From the NCBI GenBank assembly GCA_030435675.1, contig CM059625.1, positions 13,330,001 to 13,394,000 of the forward strand: 64,000 nt of DNA, written 5' to 3'. The position numbers were made by a program, and so were the translations under genes. The stretch comes from Steinernema hermaphroditum. Taxonomy: Eukaryota > Nematoda > Chromadorea > Rhabditida > Steinernematidae. The first letter of the stretch is position 1, and the number at the start of each line of letters is the position of its first letter. The notes under the pieces were generated by a model. It worked only from the letters and a program-made list of their open reading frames with translations. It did no database searches and was not told where the DNA came from. Shown here piece by piece: positions 60,216 through 64,000 of the stretch.

Positions 60216-61909
60216 TCACCGTGAAAAGACACAACTGAATCCATCACCAATACCATAAAAATTGAGATCGCGGTTTAACTCTGAGTCAACAAACATCTTG
60301 CATCCCTCCGGGCTAATCGCTTCTATGGAGACCCTCATCGGGACAAAGCGAAGTAAACGGGCCGAAACACCGACCAGCTTCGGAATAGTCATGTTCTTCG
60401 GAAACGACCGTTCGACGCACTTGTCCTTGTAGTGCAGTTTCAAATTCAAAAGTTTCATTTCATTGGGATCGGGCACGGCTTGGTCTGGATTGCCATACAT
60501 CTCTTGTAGCCTATGTTTGACGTTATCACGTGCTTACAAACTCTGTCGTACCTTGCGATATCAGTGGCGTGTTCCTCTAGCACTGGTGCTAAACCACAAG
60601 AATTGAGGAAGGTGATTTCTGATGAACGTCGCTCCACAGCGCTTATATCGGAATGATTGAGATTTTTGAGTTTTGGGATCTTTGCTATGATCATTTCGCG
60701 GGAAGCGTCGCTTGGAAGATGGTCGATGTTCAAGGTTGTTAGTGCAGGGAGTCGAGAGAGTTCCGATATAGATGACCACTGAACATTAAGGTTGTGTTTA
60801 CCAAGCTTATCCATATGTAAAATTACATACCTTTCGAATAGGATTCGAAGCAAGTGAGAGGGTCTTAAGCTTCGGAAAGCCAACTGCTTCATTGAACTTA
60901 ACCGAGCAGATTTTGCATCCTGCTAGGTTAAGTGTTGTTAGGCTAGACAGTGGGGGAAGTAGGTACAAGCGTCCTTACGTAGCGAACTTACTTGGGCAAC
61001 TGCGATAGGCACTTCATGTTTTCAAACGACTCCAGTGCATTGCCCTCCAAACTTAGTGTTTCAATATTTCGGAAACCTGAGGGATCAGTGTTGAAAGATA
61101 GTAATCCCGTTTCGTGTAAGTGAAGGTCTCGGATGGAAGGAAATGTACGGAGCACAATTTCCAGCATTTGCTCTGTCATCTGGCACTTGTTTAGAATCAA
61201 GTTATGCACCGGGGCAGAAACTATGCGTTTGTCGCTGCCAAAATGCGCATCGTGGATGAAGTAATTCATTCTGCAATAGAGGGAGTCTTTCTTTAAAGAC
61301 TGAGGAATGGCACGAACCCCAAGTTAAGGAAGCGGACGACAGGAAATGCTTCGAGGATGTCAAGTAGAGTTGACCATTTTGAGATCATATTGCCATACAG
61401 ATTAAGTTCGCGACATCTTCCGAACACAACTGGCTCACTGGGTGCTCGGTTTACGCATCCATAGTCGACGGCGACCACCTCTAGCAGTTGAAAAAGTTTC
61501 TGCTTTTCAGCTGCGGTGTTCAGGTACGTTTCCACCGCTTTGGCACCTATTTTGTGCTCAATGTCACCAGTGCACTCGACGTACTTTCTTAGAACTTCGG
61601 AAAGAAGATCATTTCCTCTCTCAACCTTGTTTGCTCGAACTAGTGATCCACTTGTAGGCAGTCCAAAACGGTCAGTTGTGTTTACTGTTTTCGTTAGTGA
61701 ACTCACCGGGTGTTGAAGTACTTCTTGCCTTTGACCGTTCCATCGTGCTTTCCTCTAGACCCATTGAACCAGTCCACACCAATCCACTCTCCTTGATATC
61801 CTTCTACAGGTCCGACATAGCGTACTTCACCAACAGCTTTATCGAGTTTTACGAAATCCCCGATATTCACTTCTTCGTCCGACTTGGCGTCGAATTCTTT
61901 AATCTCCAT
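60216..61909 (-). CDS. TBCE: Tubulin-folding cofactor E (TBCE)
   Basis: Chaperone that with TBCC/TBCD assembles and can dissociate alpha/beta-tubulin dimers. Exons: 61909-61707, 61650-61318, 61270-60992, 60942-60831, 60778-60542, 60500-60216; 1449 bases, 482 residues. N-terminal CAP-Gly domain (GEVRYVGPVEGYQGEWIGVD, RGKHDGTVKG), then leucine-rich repeats (CRELNLYGNMISKWSTLL, NLILNKCQMT, LTTLNLAGCK, SLASNPIRKWSS) and a C-terminal ubiquitin-like domain ending DLNFYGIGDGFSC. The first intron is modelled as a canonical 56-base GT-AG intron joining FNT-R to GSLVRANK; reading the bases before that acceptor would add FGLPTSG, which looks protein-like but lacks an acceptor. The last intron (41 bases) uses a GTTTGT donor. 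An acceptor at 61973 upstream of the ATG is a likely trans-splice site. Confidence 0.9.
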
Positions 61910-62340
61910 AAAGCCCGTCAAAATAATATGCGCGTACAGGTCCTTGTTAATAGTGCTTGGGGAGCTGCAAAAAATGTATTATTGTGAGAATCTCGAAGCA
62001 ATCGATACAAACATATGAACAGAAACAAGACTCGCCAATCGTGAGACTACTGGTCAGCTTGTTGCGAGGTGACGAGACCACCCACATTGGTTTCGTGTTG
62101 CCATGCCATGTAGTGGACATACAAATGCACAAAAGCAGAAACTGAATGGTTTCAAATAACATTCTTCTAGTTGTTTTCAATTCACATAAACGCAAGGGTC
62201 CGCCAAGATTCACTGAGCAAACGACAGAATATCGAAAATTGATTGGAAAGCAGGTACGTTACCAGAGTTCGAATCACATATTCATGAAATGGCATTCTTC
62301 GAAGGCTCTTTGAAAAAACTCATCAGTAATGAGTGCTCAC
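61910..62340. other. TBCE upstream region
   Basis: Contains the probable trans-splice acceptor (TTTTTTGCAG, ending at 61974 on the minus strand) and presumably the TBCE promoter. Ends at the 9-bp duplication AGTGCTCAC (62332-62340) that flanks the inverted-repeat element. Confidence 0.4.
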
Positions 62341-63044
62341 GGTACTGGGACATTTGCGCCACCGACATTTGCGCCACAGACATTTGCGCCACCGACATTT
62401 GCGCCACTTTTCTGGTCTCACCACGAATAGCCTTTTAACCCGAACTCTTTAAATTTTTAAGGCAGCGTAGAAATGTATGGGCCCGCCATTTCTCTTCTCT
62501 AGAATTCTATCTATGAGTTTGAGTTTATCTTGTCGTATCACATTTTTAACGTTGAATTTCATGCTATTTGGTAATTGCGTTTTTCAAAAATTCTTGTAAC
62601 AAGTGACCATTTAAAGCCCCGGTCATCAGCTGTAAATTGGTAAGCTAGTACAACTACTTGAATGTATTGTTCCTGCAAAACAATAGCTGCACTCTAGGTA
62701 TACTAAAAATTCGTGATTTCCAAACGTATATGTATGTATGTATATGTATATTTAGCCTAAGCCGGAGCCCAAGCTAAGAAAATATGTTAGACCATTAGAC
62801 AATCGCCTGCAACCTTAAATATCTAGGCATATTCTTAAGCCAAGCCTTGGTCTAGGACATAAGCAAAGGCAATATAAGGATCGCTTCGCTTGCTGGAATC
62901 TCGATGACGTGCGCCTAGACATCAGAACTTAACATGTTTTTTGTATGCTCTCCGTTTGAAATTTAAAGGATTAAAGTTAAAAAGCTTTTCGTGGTGAGAC
63001 CAGAAAAGTGGCGCAAATGTCTGTGGCGCAAATGTCCAGGCACC
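62341..63044. mobile_element. Mutator-like non-autonomous inverted-repeat element
   Basis: A 704-bp element flanked on both sides by the identical 9-mer AGTGCTCAC (62332-62340 and 63045-63053), a 9-bp target duplication as made by Mutator-like (MULE) transposases. The ends are GGTACTGGGACATTTGCGCC and, reverse-complemented from the right, GGTGCCTGGACATTTGCGCC. A perfect 34-bp inverted match links 62394-62427 with 62988-63021. Both arms contain 15-bp tandem units GACATTTGCGCCACM: four on the left (62349-62407), two on the right. The interior (62428-62987) is AT-rich with no coding capacity. Confidence 0.83.
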
Positions 63045-63053
63045 AGTGCTCAC

Positions 63054-63305
63054 TACCTCGGACCTTTCTGAGGTCATCATTTGTCCTGTGGGTACAGTAA
63101 CTTTTACATCTTTTTGATATCCTTTTCGGACACGTTGAGCATTTTATTCTGTGTTCATTTCAAATGTAATCAGAATCATCAACAAAAAACATACAATATT
63201 AGGCTCTTGCATCTAACTACAATAAATTAATTCGCTGGTGTGTTCACGGTCACGTATTTACATTCCTGTGAGATTCTTTTGGAAAGTGCTGAACCTGCGA
63301 TGCGT
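63054..63305. other. 3' flank of the MAM-domain gene
   Basis: AT-rich; AATAAA-like ACAATAAATTAA at 63222. No other feature seen. Confidence 0.4.
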
Positions 63306-64000
63306 CTACAGGAGACGCCGTGTCCCTTCTTCGAGCGTGTCGGCCTTGGGAAGAAGCGCGGGACAGTAGTCGTTGACCAGGAAGACGTTGTCGATTCCGC
63401 AAGCGCCTTGGAATATTCCCAAGTTGATGCATTCGAAGATCACCTGGAAATAGAACTTTGCTTGTCGGCCTAATTTTGTTGGCTGACCTTTTTCGTTCCC
63501 TGCGGACAAGTAGCAGTGTGTTCGATCCATCGTCGCGTGCCTCTCTTTACTCCCTTGTCGGTCTCAAAGACGCAATTCTGCGTATTGTCACAACACACCC
63601 TTAGCTGCACATCCCTCGTCGCCTCCCAGGCTCTGAATCGCAGAGTTTCGGCTTCACCAGAGAGGATAGAAGCTGTTAGTGTGGCACGCTGTTTTGGCCG
63701 CACATAGGCAGCGGCGAAACGCTGGTTCGAGTGCGAGAACACCTGTGCTCTGGCGATTCCTGTGACTCGGTTGCGGTAGCGTCCGATCCAGTTGTACCAG
63801 CTGCGTCGGATGAAGTGGGTGGAGCGTGTCTTGCGAAGGTAGTGGGGACTCGTGGGACTGAGCTCATCTCGGCTGGACACCCAGCTGCAGAGCGATCCAT
63901 TCTCGAAGTCACAAGCGATCGCGTCGCACATCTCATTTTCATCGAATTGAGCGAAGGCTGAAATAGTTTGAGTTGAGGAACGCTTACTGGAAGAGCTGAC
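63306..64000 (-). CDS. MAM-domain protein, C-terminal part (5' end off window)
   Basis: Three exons in view: partial 64000-63988, 63957-63488 and 63443-63306, in matching phase, ending in TAG at 63306-63308; 206 codons plus stop. The visible protein is one MAM-like domain: CDFENGSLCSWVSSRDELS at its start, a central stretch with FAAAYVRPKQRATLTASIL and RFRAWEATRDVQLRVCC, and the typical close FECINLGIFQGACGIDNVFL (MAM domains end in ...G.IAIDDI). At least six cysteines suggest an extracellular protein. No transmembrane segment follows; the last residues are polar (ALLPKADTLEEGTRR), so this end is either secreted or luminal. The N-terminal architecture lies outside the window, so I do not name the gene. 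Confidence 0.82.

Overview
This is nuclear DNA of a nematode. The genes are split by many short introns (typically 40-60 bases) with GT...TTTTAG or TTTCAG ends. Strong splice acceptors lie just upstream of start codons with no donor in front, as expected for spliced-leader trans-splicing. Same-strand genes sit 150-270 bases apart like operon members. The closest relatives of the proteins are Caenorhabditis genes (pxf-1, rack-1, rig-6, elo-3, unc-33, tsg-101, npp-20), but many acceptors read TTTTAG rather than the Caenorhabditis consensus, so I do not name the genus. Exon joins were built by hand; where total length divides by three and domain homology runs across every join I treat the model as firm.

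Layout, left to right. 1-7189 (-): Rap exchange factor PXF-1, 3' end outside the window. 9619-10780 (-): RACK1. 11334-12881 (+): Msp1/ATAD1 AAA ATPase. 13803-23856 (-): a complete 19-exon contactin (RIG-6 type: C-type lectin, 6 Ig, 4 FN3, GPI signal), with a tRNA-Thr on the opposite strand of its 3.3-kb intron. 26844-27605 (+): complex I NDUFB11, followed by a fold-back element. 28256-31254 (-): mitochondrial phosphate carrier and, 150 bases downstream, the C-terminal part of PIGQ. 32007-34393 (+): BET1 SNARE and an ANKLE2/LEM-4-like ankyrin protein, a likely operon. 34818-35852 (-): ELO-3 fatty acid elongase. 35853-39591: gene-free, with a mariner-type MITE, a 12-copy 52-bp satellite and a second degenerate satellite. 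39592-39942 (-): an allatostatin-C-like neuropeptide precursor. 40436-43266 (-): Rac GTPase and TSG101. 44607-50619 (+): UNC-33/CRMP followed by an active-site-complete dihydropyrimidinase, a tandem paralogue pair. 51120-52831 (+): aminoacylase-1. 54481-56522 (+): secreted astacin protease with ShK domain. 57016-57679 (-): ARF6. 58762-59985 (+): SEC13. 60216-61909 (-): tubulin chaperone TBCE. 62341-63044: a Mutator-like inverted-repeat element with 9-bp target duplication. 63306-64000 (-): MAM-domain protein, running off the right edge.

Most genes are conserved housekeeping or neuronal genes. Several relate to membrane and cytoskeleton signalling (PXF-1, Rac, ARF6, UNC-33, TBCE, contactin) and to secretion (SEC13, BET1, PIGQ, TSG101), but I see no sign that they form one pathway; the ordered pairs look like operons or tandem duplicates. 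The most interesting items are the AstC-like neuropeptide gene, the two inverted-repeat elements carrying internal 15-bp tandem arrays, the N-terminally short PIGQ, and the UNC-33/dihydropyrimidinase pair. I found no bacterial-type system, CRISPR array or recognisable virus.
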